The notes under the pieces are model-generated. The model had not been told where the DNA came from and searched no databases. It was given only the letters and a program-made list of their open reading frames with translations. The position numbers were made by a program, and so were the translations under genes. Source: Vibrio cidicii (GTDB lineage: Bacteria > Pseudomonadota > Gammaproteobacteria > Enterobacterales > Vibrionaceae). Taken from it: a DNA stretch of 64,000 nucleotides. Shown here one piece after another: positions 52,568 through 62,742 of this stretch. The first letter of the stretch is position 1. Every line of letters begins with the position of its first letter. Where the stretch lies: assembly GCF_009763805.1 (NCBI RefSeq), contig NZ_CP046804.1, forward strand, positions 1 through 64,000, given 5' to 3'.

Positions 52568-53483
52568 TTAAGCGTTGGGATGGGGAAGACCACCCAGCGC
52601 TTCATACAAGTTAGGTAAGAAGGCCGAGAGCTCACCGCAGAGCAAAGAGAAATCGGCATCAAAACGCGCCGCTTGATCTTCGCGAGGGATATCGTCGTTT
52701 TGATCGCGCAATTCATCAGAAAACTTAAAGCGCTTAATGCTACCGTCATCTGCGAGAATGAACTCAAGACGCTGCTGCCAATCAAGGGCAAGTTTGGTCA
52801 CCATTTTGTCTGCTTCGATGTGGCTGCGGATCTCATCGCTGGTCAGTTCTTGCTTTTTACAGCGAATGATACCGCCATCTTCCAGTACCGATTTGAGCTC
52901 GGCTTCGTCCAGCAGAGTAAAGCCTTGCGGCGTTTGACCTGTTTTGACCCATTCTGTGAGTGTCACTTCCACGGCCTTTTCTGGAATCGCCGGAACCACA
53001 GGTAAGCTGCCCATGGTTTTGCGCAGTAGCGCCAGTACTTCTTCGGCTTTCTTGTAGCTGCTGGCATCGACCAAAATAAACCCTACCGTTGGCAGAATGA
53101 GCACATTGGTGTGGCTGCTGCGGCTAAACGCTCTGGGTAACAAATCGATAATGATCTCTTCCTTTAACGTGTCCTTCTCTTTTTTCTTCAAAGGACGGCC
53201 TTCTTGCGCTTCCATCGCTTCTACTTTGGCGTTGAGTGAGTCTTTGATCACTGATGCTGGCAGCATTTTCTCTTCTTTTTTGGCGCAAAGCAGGATGCGG
53301 TTTCTCTGATACGTGAGTCATCATATCGCCATGTCTGCCCATCGCGGTCACCCAGCCAAATTTCTGTTTGTCTTGACTGCCACAAGGGGTAAAGCGGAAC
53401 TCAGCCAACTGTTTTTCCAGTTGTTCAGCGTTGAAATCTATGTCGCGATTAACGCGGTAGACCATACAGTTTTTAAACCACAT
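52568..53483 (-). CDS. rdgC: Recombination-associated protein RdgC, with one-base frameshift
   Basis: A ring-shaped DNA-binding protein that restrains RecA, about 304 residues after repair. [14 protein letters not shown] is the conserved start and [19 protein letters not shown] the next block; [23 protein letters not shown] follows. The break is at 53301-53303 (GTTTC on the plus strand): GAG AAA CCG should read GAG AAC CGC, giving [19 protein letters not shown]. Divergent from phoB. Confidence 0.93.
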
Positions 53484-53605
53484 AACTTGTCTCTAGGCTA
53501 AAAATAAGGGGGCCATAATAGGCAATTTTAGGGCGCTTGTCTTAAGGGAATTTCAAAAATTGATGATGAATTGATAAAGAAAGTTATATGAAAATTTGTT
53601 TGCAA

Positions 53606-53623
53606 AGGTCACAAAAGTGTCAT
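53606..53623 (+). promoter_or_regulatory. Pho box upstream of phoB
   Basis: AGGTCAC (53606-53612), four bases, GTGTCAT (53617-53623): two 7-base half-sites with the 11-base period of PhoB boxes (CTGTCAT repeats). The second half matches at 6 of 7. TAATAAT follows at 53633, fitting a PhoB-activated -10. Autoregulation of phoB is inferred. Confidence 0.65.
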
Positions 53624-53701
53624 AATTGGCGGTAATAATGCTTACAGTTGCAAAGGGCTAGGGCCTGAAAATTATTCAAACTAACATAAGGTTATTCAAT
53701 T

Positions 53702-54392
53702 ATGTCTAGAAGGATTCTGGTAGTCGAAGATGAAGCGCCAATCCGAGAAATGTTGTGCTTTGTCTTAGAGCAGAAAGGTTATCAGGCGGTGGAAGCGGAA
53801 GATTACGACACTGCGGTAACTAAGCTCGCTGAACCCTTCCCGGATCTGGTTTTACTGGATTGGATGCTACCTGGTGGCAGCGGTATCAACTTTATCAAAC
53901 ATATGAAGCGCGAAGAGCTGACGCGCAATATTCCGGTGGTGATGCTTACCGCGCGTGGTGAAGAAGAAGATAAAGTGCGTGGTCTTGAAGTCGGTGCAGA
54001 CGACTACATTACCAAGCCGTTTCTCGCCGAAAGAGTTAGTGGCGCGGTTAAAAGCTGTGATTCGCCGAGTGACGCCAACCGCACTCGAAGATGTGATTGA
54101 CGTACAAGGCCTGAAGTTGGATCCGGTTTCTCATCGTGTTACTGCCAATGATCAGCCCGTCGACATGGGCCCGACGGAATTCAAAATGCTGCATTTCTTC
54201 ATGACTCACCAAGAGCGGGTTTACAGCCGTGAACAACTGTTGAACAATGTCTGGGGCACCAATGTGTATGTGGAAGATCGCACCGTCGATGTGCATATTC
54301 GTCGCTTACGTAAAGCGCTTGAAGACGCTGGACATGACAAGCTGATCCAGACCGTTCGTGGCGCAGGATATCGTTTCTCAACAAAAGCGTAA
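53702..54392 (+). CDS. phoB: Phosphate response regulator PhoB, with one-base frameshift
   Basis: An OmpR-type regulator, 229 residues after repair. Receiver domain with [16 protein letters not shown], the phospho-acceptor Asp53 in [11 protein letters not shown] and DDYITKPF; a winged-helix domain with [23 protein letters not shown] and [11 protein letters not shown]. The break is at 54020-54022: CCG TTT CTC should read CCG TTC TCG, restoring [19 protein letters not shown]. phoR follows 19 bases later. Confidence 0.95.
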
Positions 54393-54411
54393 TACCATGT
54401 CGGAGTGTTGA

Positions 54412-55710
54412 GTGGTTGAAAGATTAACGTGGAAAAAGCTGGCTTGGGAGCTGGCTTTTTTTTACACCCCTTGGGTGATTGTAGGATGGATTTTTGGTTC
54501 GATGCCGTGGTTGCTGTTGGCAGCCACGGCGTTGCAGCTTGGCTGGCATCTGCATAATCAGGTGCGCCTTTCCTCTTGGCTTTGGGATGAAAAACGTCTC
54601 ACGCCGCCATCAGGGAGCGGTCATTGGGAGTCGCTGTTTAATGGCCTGTATCGCTTGCAACAACGGCAGCGGCGTAAGCGCAAAGAGCTGACCAATTTGA
54701 TCAGACGCTTTCGCAATGGGGCCGAATCGCTGCCCGATGCGGTAGTGGTGTTTCGCGCCGAAGGCAACATTGTTTGGTGCAACAAACTGGCGCAACATCT
54801 GCTCGGTTTTCATTGGCCAGAAGATGCTGGGCAGCCTATTTCCAACTTGATCCGTACACCGGATTTTATTCGTTATCTCAGTAATAAGGATTTCTCTGAG
54901 CCGCTAGAAATGCGTGCGCCGCTGAACATCGAGCGCACGCTGGAACTGCGGATCGTCCCATACACCGAAGGTGAGCATTTGATGGTGGTGCGTGACATCA
55001 GCCAACTGAAACAGTTGGAAGGGATGCGCCGCAACTTTTTTGCCAACGTTTCACACGAACTGCGCACGCCAATGACGGTATTGCAAGGCTACTTGGAGAT
55101 GACGGAAGATCCCGATGTGTTAGCTGGCCCGATGTGGAGCAAAGCACATGGCGTAATGACCGAGCAGCTCAACCGTATGAATAGCTTAGTGAGTCAACTG
55201 CTAACCTTATCAAAAATCGAAGCTGCGCCGATTCATGAACTGGATCAAGTGGTGCATGTGCCTGCTATGTTGGACGTGCTGGAAAAAGAAGCAGTCAGTT
55301 TAAGCGGCGATAAAGCGCACGTGATCAAGTTTGATGTCGACAAGAGCTTAAAAGTGTATGCCGACGAAGACCAACTGCGTAGCGCTATCTCTAATTTGGT
55401 CTACAACGCCGTCAAGTACACCCCAGCTGGCGCACATATCGATGTACGTTGGTTCAACACCAGTAAGGGGGCGTGTCTTGAAGTGCAAGACAGTGGCGAT
55501 GGTATCGAGCCACAACACATTCATCGCTTGACCGAACGGTTTTATCGCGTCGATAAAGCGCGCTCTCGTGACACCGGTGGCAGCGGGCTAGGGCTGGCGA
55601 TCGTCAAACATGCGCTCTCCCATCATGACTCGCATTTGCAGATCCAAAGCCAAGTGGGTGTGGGCAGTAAATTTTCTTTCGTTCTTCCCAGTAAGTTGGT
55701 GGTGAAATGA
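54412..55710 (+). CDS. phoR: Phosphate sensor kinase PhoR
   Basis: A 432-residue membrane histidine kinase. Two N-terminal transmembrane segments (residues about 10-45), a linker, a PAS domain (about residues 95-200), HisKA with [22 protein letters not shown] (phospho-His) and HATPase_c with [15 protein letters not shown] and [15 protein letters not shown]. The start is GTG 54412. Its stop overlaps the pstS ATG (ATGA at 55707), so phoB, phoR and pstS form one unit. Confidence 0.95.
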   Translation: MVERLTWKKLAWELAFFYTPWVIVGWIFGSMPWLLLAATALQLGWHLHNQVRLSSWLWDEKRLTPPSGSGHWESLFNGLYRLQQRQRRKRKELTNLIRRFRNGAESLPDAVVVFRAEGNIVWCNKLAQHLLGFHWPEDAGQPISNLIRTPDFIRYLSNKDFSEPLEMRAPLNIERTLELRIVPYTEGEHLMVVRDISQLKQLEGMRRNFFANVSHELRTPMTVLQGYLEMTEDPDVLAGPMWSKAHGVMTEQLNRMNSLVSQLLTLSKIEAAPIHELDQVVHVPAMLDVLEKEAVSLSGDKAHVIKFDVDKSLKVYADEDQLRSAISNLVYNAVKYTPAGAHIDVRWFNTSKGACLEVQDSGDGIEPQHIHRLTERFYRVDKARSRDTGGSGLGLAIVKHALSHHDSHLQIQSQVGVGSKFSFVLPSKLVVK

Positions 55711-56657
55711 GAACTCTCTTGGGTTTGATGCTGAGTGTTGTGTTGCTTAGTTCAGCGCAGGCGTTTGATACCCCGCTAGAGGATTACCACAAAGTACCAG
55801 GTGTGTCAGGCAATCTGCTTTCCGTTGGTTCGGACACGCTGGCGGGCATGACGACATTGTGGGTGGAGGAGTTTAAATCACTGTACCCGAATATTAACGC
55901 CCAAGTTCAAGCGTCGGGTTCTTCCACTGCGCCGCCTGCACTCACAGAGCAAACGGCGCAGTTTGGCCCAATGAGCCGCCCGATGCGTTTACGCGAGCTG
56001 GAGGCGTTTGAACGTGCTCACGGCTACAAACCTACTGCGTTACGGGTAGCGATTGACGCGATCGGTATTTTTGTTCATCAAGATAACCCAGTTGAAGGGC
56101 TTAATTTTCCCCAGTTGGACGCCATTTTCTCGGCCACTTTGCGCTGTGGGGCGAAGGGGTTTGCGGGGAACTGGACCGATTTGGGGATTGAGGCTGGATG
56201 GGCCAAGCGTAACATCCAACTTTTTGGGCGCAATTCAGTCTCCGGTACATATGGCTATTTCAAGAAAAACGCCCTTTGTGGGGGGGATTTTAAAAATCGC
56301 GTCAATGAACAGCCGGGCTCCGCTTCTGTGGTTCAATCGGTGGCATCCACCATTAGCGGAATCGGCTATTCAGGTGTTGGCTATCGAGTGGCGGGCGTTC
56401 GTTTAGTGCCGATAGCTAAAGAAGGAACGAGTTACATTCAACCAACGCGAAAAAATATTGTTACTGGGGTTTATCCGTTGTCACGCTATCTATACGTTTA
56501 TGTCAATAAACACCCTAGTCGGCCACTTAGCCCAATTGAAGCGGAATTTATCCGTTTTATCTATTCTGCTCAGGGGCAAGCGTTGGTGGAAAAAGATGGC
56601 TATGTATCGATTACGCGTGAGTTTGCCCAGAATGAGCTGAGTAAAATTGGTCTGTAG
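55707..56657 (+). CDS. pstS: PstS-family phosphate-binding protein
   Basis: A 316-residue periplasmic phosphate-binding protein with signal peptide [19 protein letters not shown]. The fold shows [26 protein letters not shown], then the phosphate-site-like [42 protein letters not shown] and [10 protein letters not shown]. Like its V. cholerae counterpart after phoR it is translationally coupled to phoR (ATGA overlap). It is the binding protein for the pstC-pstA permease 4 kb away. Confidence 0.9.
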   Translation: MRTLLGLMLSVVLLSSAQAFDTPLEDYHKVPGVSGNLLSVGSDTLAGMTTLWVEEFKSLYPNINAQVQASGSSTAPPALTEQTAQFGPMSRPMRLRELEAFERAHGYKPTALRVAIDAIGIFVHQDNPVEGLNFPQLDAIFSATLRCGAKGFAGNWTDLGIEAGWAKRNIQLFGRNSVSGTYGYFKKNALCGGDFKNRVNEQPGSASVVQSVASTISGIGYSGVGYRVAGVRLVPIAKEGTSYIQPTRKNIVTGVYPLSRYLYVYVNKHPSRPLSPIEAEFIRFIYSAQGQALVEKDGYVSITREFAQNELSKIGL

Positions 56658-56680
56658 AACTGTGTAGTAAAATGAACTTT

Positions 56681-56702
56681 AAAAGGCCCGTTTGGGCCTT
56701 TT
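56681..56702. terminator. Bidirectional terminator pstS / ppx
   Basis: AAAAGGCCC-GTTT-GGGCCTTTT (9-bp stem) with T runs on both strands between the convergent genes. Confidence 0.88.
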
Positions 56703-56723
56703 GTGCTGTTTTGACCAGCCTTG

Positions 56724-58226
56724 TCACTCAATTACCAGTTGCCAGTTCACTTGCTGCCAGCGCTCTTGCTCACTTTGCAAATCGGCGGACAACAGTTTGT
56801 TGTTGTCCAACCAATCCGCTTGTTGACCATGCAGCGTCCAGCAGTTGCCGTTCACTTCCAAACTGAATTCCGGTAAAGGGTCGTCGTTACGCTGGCCGTT
56901 GATCAATATCGCCAAACGTAAAATACGGATCAAATGCACCACTTGCTCTTTATTATAGAGGTGGAAATCCGCCAGTTCCGTCAGCTTGAGCGATTTACGC
57001 TGATAACGGGTGAGAGAAGAGAGTAAAAGCTGCTGTTCGCTGTTAAAGCCAGGCATGTTGGTATGCTGAAGAATATAAGCCGAATGGCGCTGAAAACCGC
57101 GTAAACTGATGCTCAGCCCCACCTCGTGCAGCAAGGCTGCCCATTCGAGCATGGCAAACAGGTCGCTTTTACGTTTTATGCCGAGCGTTTGATGTACCTG
57201 CTCAAGTAGCTCTACGGCCAAGCCTTTGACTCGCGCAGCGTGCTCTAAGTCAACCAGATGCTTTTTCGCCAAGTTTTCGGTGGTGCGCATGCGGATGTCT
57301 GAGCGTGCTAGGCGCGATTCCATTTCGTACATCAGGCCTTCACGTAGCGCACCGTCAGAGTAGTGCATCTCTTTGATTTTGAGATCTTGGAAGATAGCGC
57401 TGAGAATAGCGACACCAGCGGCGAACACGCTTTTTCGCTCTTCGGTTAAGCCGGGAAGCTCGATATCGTTGATGGTGTCAAACTCGCACAGCACTTCAAT
57501 TAGAGTGTTAAGGCGTGGGCCAGTAATGATACCGTCTTCAAAACCAATGCCAATCAACACTTCGCGTATCGCTTTTATCGTGCCTGAAGAGCCAAACGCA
57601 ATGTCCCAACCGCGTTTGCGATACTGCGCAGCGATCGATTCCAGTTTCTGCTCTGAGGCGAGAATCGCTTTGGAGAAGTTCTTCTTGGAAATCTTACCGT
57701 TGCTAAAAAAACGGTTGGTGAAACTGACACAGCCCATCTGTTTGCTGTTGAGCAGTTCAGGCTCAAACTCGGTGCCGATGATCATCTCAGTACTGCCACC
57801 ACCGATATCAATCACCAGTTTCGATGTCGCCTCAATTTGCGTGTGAGCAACACCAAGATAAATAAGGCGCGCCTCTTCTTCCCCAGGAATGATTTCAATC
57901 GGGAAGGGCAGTACTTGGCGCGCACGTTGCAAGAACACGTGCGCGTTTTTCGCTTGGCGCAGGGTATGCGTGGCGGCAATCCTGACGTTATCGGTATCGA
58001 ATCCTTGCAAGCGCTCAGCGAACATGGAGAGGCATTCAAGACCACGCTCCATCGCTTCGTCGCTTAAGTTCATCTCATCGTCGAGGCCATCTGCAAGTTG
58101 AACTCGTTGTTTATGACGGCTGACCAGTTGCAGATCTTCATCTGCAACTTTCGCGACCACCATGTGAAAGCTATTTGACCCAAGGTCAATAGCTGCTATC
58201 TCTCTGGTGTTACTGACTATTGTCAT
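56724..58226 (-). CDS. ppx: Exopolyphosphatase
   Basis: A 500-residue Ppx/GppA-family enzyme that removes phosphate from polyphosphate chain ends. N-terminal ASKHA motifs [15 protein letters not shown] and [27 protein letters not shown], and a C-terminal HD-like domain. Its start overlaps the ppk stop by 17 bases (58210-58226), so ppk and ppx are translationally linked. The length fits Ppx rather than a bare GppA core. Confidence 0.93.
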   Translation of the reverse strand: MTIVSNTREIAAIDLGSNSFHMVVAKVADEDLQLVSRHKQRVQLADGLDDEMNLSDEAMERGLECLSMFAERLQGFDTDNVRIAATHTLRQAKNAHVFLQRARQVLPFPIEIIPGEEEARLIYLGVAHTQIEATSKLVIDIGGGSTEMIIGTEFEPELLNSKQMGCVSFTNRFFSNGKISKKNFSKAILASEQKLESIAAQYRKRGWDIAFGSSGTIKAIREVLIGIGFEDGIITGPRLNTLIEVLCEFDTINDIELPGLTEERKSVFAAGVAILSAIFQDLKIKEMHYSDGALREGLMYEMESRLARSDIRMRTTENLAKKHLVDLEHAARVKGLAVELLEQVHQTLGIKRKSDLFAMLEWAALLHEVGLSISLRGFQRHSAYILQHTNMPGFNSEQQLLLSSLTRYQRKSLKLTELADFHLYNKEQVVHLIRILRLAILINGQRNDDPLPEFSLEVNGNCWTLHGQQADWLDNNKLLSADLQSEQERWQQVNWQLVIE

Positions 58227-60311
58227 TCGTTTCTAATTGCCCTTTATTCTTACGTGTCTGTTTCTCTACATTTTTAAGATAGTCGTAAATCGCTATTTGA
58301 GAACGGATTTTTTTCCGGTTACCACGGTCAACGTAGCTGTTACTCATCTCTTTATCGATGCGGCGGGCTTTCACTGTATCGATAAATTGAATGTTGAGAA
58401 TGTCGATAATGCGCTGCTTGATACGCGGATCTCTTACGGGTGCCATCACTTCGATTCGGTTATCGATATTGCGTTCCATCCAGTCAGCGGAGGAGATGTA
58501 CACCAGCGGATTGCCGTCATTATGCACCACCAGAACACGAGGGTGCTCGAGGAAGCGGTCAATAATACTGATGATCTCAATATTTTCACTCACCCCTTCA
58601 ACACCCGGAACCAACGAACACATACCGCGCACGATCATACGAATCTTTACGCCAGCATTGTTGGCACCATAAAGCTTGCTGATCAATCCTTTGTCGACCA
58701 AGTTGTTGACTTTAAGTGTAATCTCGGCTTTCTTGCCTGCCTTGGCATTGGCAATTTCGCCATCGAGTAGGCGATAGATCTGTGTTCTTGAGTTACGTGG
58801 CGATACGATCAAATGGTTGAATTTCACCGGACGGAACGGATTTTCAATGTAACCAAACACCGAACGTACTTCCGCAGCGAGCTCTTGATCAGCCGTGAGT
58901 AAAGAGAAATCGGTGTAGATACGAGCGGTACGCTCGTGGAAGTTCCCCGTCCCAATGTGGGCATAGCGGACAAACTGATCGTCTTCACGTCGGGTGATCA
59001 GCAGTAACTTGGCGTGGATTTTCATGCCTGGAACGCCAAAAATGACGTGAACGCCCGCATCGGTCAGTACGCGTGACCACTCAATATTGGCCTCTTCGTC
59101 AAAGCGGGCTTGCAGCTCGACCACCACCACTACGCGCTTACCGTTGTGCACTGCATCCACCAAAGAGTTCATCAGGCGCGAGTTTTTCGCCACTCGATAG
59201 ATGTTTATTTTAATGCTGACGACTTTCGGGTCAAACGACGCCTGGCGTACCAACTCGGTGATGTGCTCGAATGAGTGGTACGGGTAGTGCAGCAAAATAT
59301 CCTGTGCGCGGATCGCGTCAAAGGCGTTGGCGTGGCCTTCAAAATCGGCGCAGCTCATCGGTGGTAGCGGTTTGTTTTCCAAGTAATCACGGCCAACGTT
59401 CGGAAAGCCAATGAAATCTTTGAAATTGTGGTAGCGCCCCCGGGGATCAAGCTATCGTAGTGAGAAATTTTTAATTTAAAGCAGAGGTACTTCAGCATCT
59501 CTTCCGGCATTTCGCGCTCATAAACAAAGCGGATCGGCAACGCGGTCAAACGTTGGCTTAAGCCTTCGGACATCTGTTCTAACAGGCTGTATTCCACTTC
59601 ATGACGCAAGTCGTATTCAGCGTCGCGCGTCAGTTTCATCGCGTAGCCATTAAGCTCATCGTATTCGAAGAAACCACGGAAAATGTCGTTTAGGCAGTAA
59701 CGGATGATGTTATCGAGCAAAATAATGGTTTTCTTTCGCTTGCCTTTTTGCTCAGGCACCATGACAAAACGTGGTAAGTGGTCGGTTGGGATCTCAAGCA
59801 GGGCATACTTCGAGGTGCTGCCAGTTTTAAGCTCAACGGCAATGTAGGCGTATTCGTCTTTGAGAAATTGCAGCACATCGATTTCGTCGGTCAACATCAC
59901 TGGCGTGATATGTGGTAGCACCTCTTTTTGGAAGTATTTGGTGATCCACTTTTGCTGTGCTTCGTCTAATTGCCCTTCGTTGACCAAAAAAATGCGCCGA
60001 CGCGCCATTTCACGAATGAGCTCATTGTAGAGTTCGTCAAAACGTTCATTCAGTTTGAGCGCTTTAGTCTGCATTTTCGACAACAAGTGCTTGGAAATGT
60101 CGTTGCCACCTTGCTCACGGTTAATCAGAATGCGGCGCTTGACATCGGAAAAGCGAACTTTATAGAACTCGTCCAGATTATTGGAGAAGATCCCCAAAAA
60201 GCGAATTCTTTCGATCAAGGGAACGGTTTTATCTGCCGCTTCCTGCAAAACTCTTTCATTGAAGGAGAGCCAACTGAGCTCTTTTTCGATATACAACTTT
60301 TCCGCACTCAT
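58210..60311 (-). CDS. ppk: Polyphosphate kinase, with one-base frameshift
   Basis: A roughly 700-residue enzyme making polyphosphate from ATP. The N-terminal [17 protein letters not shown], the autophosphorylation His in [11 protein letters not shown] and [21 protein letters not shown] are present. The frame breaks at 59437-59441: CCC GGG GGC GCT should read CCC GGG GGG CGC (one G lost from a run of six), restoring [20 protein letters not shown]. This is a loss in a different context from the other breaks. ppx overlaps its end. Confidence 0.94.
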
Positions 60312-60457
60312 AAACCTAACCTGACACTAATAAAAATTTATAGATAAGTGGTTCTTTAACCCTTATTGAGCAAGAACATTATGTGTTTTTTGTTACAGAT
60401 TTATTTCATATCATGTTCTAGGTAATAGTTGTATTCTTTTCATACGGTTAATGTGAT

Positions 60458-60491
60458 CTGTAATATAATTGTCATCTTAACGAAATATTAT
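60458..60491 (+). promoter_or_regulatory. Pho box and -10 upstream of pstC
   Basis: CTGTAAT (60458-60464), four bases, TTGTCAT (60469-60475): both halves match CTGTCAT at 6 of 7 with the 11-base period. TATTAT at 60486-60491, 10 bases after the box, fits a PhoB-dependent -10. The gene starts 30 bases on. Confidence 0.8.
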
Positions 60492-60521
60492 GCTTTTACG
60501 TGTAAATAGGTAGAGAGACAG

Positions 60522-62715
60522 ATGGCCAGAGCCGGATTCACATTGCAGGAAAAAGATAGGTCGAGATTGCTCAAAGATCGACTGGCTCGTTTTGCTGTCA
60601 CTTGTGGCGGTTTGGGCGTACTTGCTGCGTTAGTGTTGATTTTTGTCTACCTAGCGATGGTGGTGTTTCCGCTCTTTTCCGACGCCAAATTAGAGCGTAA
60701 TTATCAAACCATGCCAGCGACGCTCTCTCAGCCAGTGGCTTTGGCGGTGGATGATTACGGTCAGCGAGCGATGAGTGTCAGTCAATCTGGTTTACTCTCT
60801 TTCTGGCAACTTGATCTGGGCATTCGTCTCAAAGAGATCCAGTTAACGGCCAATCCGCTGTTGTTCGCCCGTACTATTCCGGCGGTTGAATGGTATGGCT
60901 TTTTGGATGAAAGTGGTGAAGTGACGCTCTTCAAGCCCGAGTTCAACAGCTCGTTGGCAAAAGAAGTTCAGCAGCCAGATATCGAGTTTTACTCGCCAGA
61001 ATTTAGCTTTCGTTTGGCTGAAAACGGCGAGTCTGTCCGGCAGTTTGCTTTCAGTGTTAATCCTAACTCACCCACCTTGGTTTGGCTTGATCGTGATGGC
61101 ACTTTGTCGGCGCGCTGGCTGATGAAGTCTGCGTTAACGAAGCGTCAAATCGATTTTCAGTTTGAAAGCCCGTTTCACAATATTGATCAACTGTTGCTAA
61201 CGCCCGATGGCGCGACCTTGTATCTGCGCAGTGGCTCAGAGCTGATTATTGCCCGCAAGCGGCAAGAGGTTTTTCGCGTGCGAGAGGTGGTGGATTTGAC
61301 CTTGGGGGACAAAAAGCATTCGGTCAGAAATATCGATCTTTTGGCGGGCGCATACTCCTTATTGGTCACGCACAATGATGGTCGGGTGTCGCAGTGGTTT
61401 GATACGCGTCGCGACAATCAGCGCCGCTTAACGCACATTCGTGATTTCAAATTGGCCTCACAGGTGCAGTATCTGCTGCCTGATACGCATCGTAAGGGCT
61501 TTTACAGTTTTTACACTAATGGCACTTTGCAAAGTCACTACACTACCAGTGAAAAGTTAGTGCTGTTTTCTCGCGCTTTCTCTCAAGCGCCGCAGCTTTC
61601 GGCCATGTCCAACAATGAGCATTACTTGCTCTCTTATTTTCCCGGCCAGTTGAATGTCACCAAAGTAGAAAATCCGTATCCGGAAGTGTCACTCTCTTCG
61701 CTGTGGCAACGAGTGTGGTATGAGGGTTACCCGGAGCCGCAGTTTGTCTGGCAATCGACTTCGGCCAGTGATGACTTTGAAGCCAAATTCAGTCTTATCC
61801 CTATCGCATTCGGCACCATCAAAGCGGCGATGTTTGCCATGCTGTTTTCGGTGCCGATCGCGGTGCTCGGTGCCATATACACCGCTTATTTTATGGCGCC
61901 GAGAATGCGCCGGGTGGTGAAACCTTCGATCGAGTTGATGGAAGCGATGCCAACCGTGATTATTGGTTTTCTCGCTGGGCTTTGGTTCGCCCCTATCGTT
62001 GAAAATCATCTGATTTCGGTGATTTCGCTGATGATCTTTTTGCCGCTGAGCACCATCGTGGTGGGGGCACTGTGGCGTCTGTTGCCAGCTAACTGGCGAC
62101 ACCGTATCCCCAACGGTTGGCATGCGCTGATCTTGATGCCTACACTGCTGGTGATGCTGCCGATTGGCCTTTGGCTTGCGCCAAGCATCGAACACATCTG
62201 GTTTGGCGGCGATATTCGTCTCTACCTGTCAGAGCACGGCATTGGCTTTGATCAGCGTAACGCGCTGGTGGTGGGATTGGCGATGGGCTTTGCGGTGATC
62301 CCGACCATTTTTACTATCGCTGAAGATGCGATTTTCTCGGTGCCAAAGCATCTGTCGGATGGTTCGTTGGCGCTCGGTGCTACACCTTGGCAAACCTTAA
62401 CGCGCGTGGTGTTGCTCACCGCCAGCCCCGGGATTTTTTCTGCCATTATGATGGGGCTTGGTCGGGCTGTGGGGGAAACCATGATCGTCCTGATGGCGAC
62501 AGGTAACACGCCGATGATGGACTGGAATATTCTCGAAGGGATGCGAAACCCTCTCTGCCACTATTGCTGTTGAGCTTCCTGAGTCTGAAGTGGGCAGTTC
62601 TCATTTCCGTCTGCTGTTTTTATCCGCGCTCCTGCTGTTTGTCTTTACCTTCGCGGTCAACTCTGTGGCGGAATGGGTGCGTCAGCGATTGAGAGAAAAA
62701 TACCGTGCACTTTAA
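60522..62715 (+). CDS. pstC: Large PstC phosphate permease subunit, with one-base frameshift
   Basis: An inner-membrane ABC permease, 730 residues after repair, far longer than E. coli PstC (319). A transmembrane segment at residues about 22-50 (FAVTCGGLGVLAALVLIFVY), then a roughly 375-residue presumably extracytoplasmic domain, then the BPD_transp_1 permease (from about residue 430: AFGTIKAAMFAMLFSVPIAV) with the EAA-like loop LALGATPWQTLTRVVLLTA. The break is at 62546-62548: ATG CGA AAC should read ATG CGA ACC, restoring LEGMRTLSATIAVELPESE and the C-terminus to 62715. pstA follows after 27 bases. Confidence 0.92.
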
Positions 62716-62742
62716 CCGCCGAATGACGAAAGGAGAATGTGG

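Noticed and set aside
60381..60398. Pho box on the minus strand upstream of ppk (CTGTAAC-N4-AACACAT)
   Set aside because: Only the first half-site resembles the consensus; the second matches at about 3 of 7.
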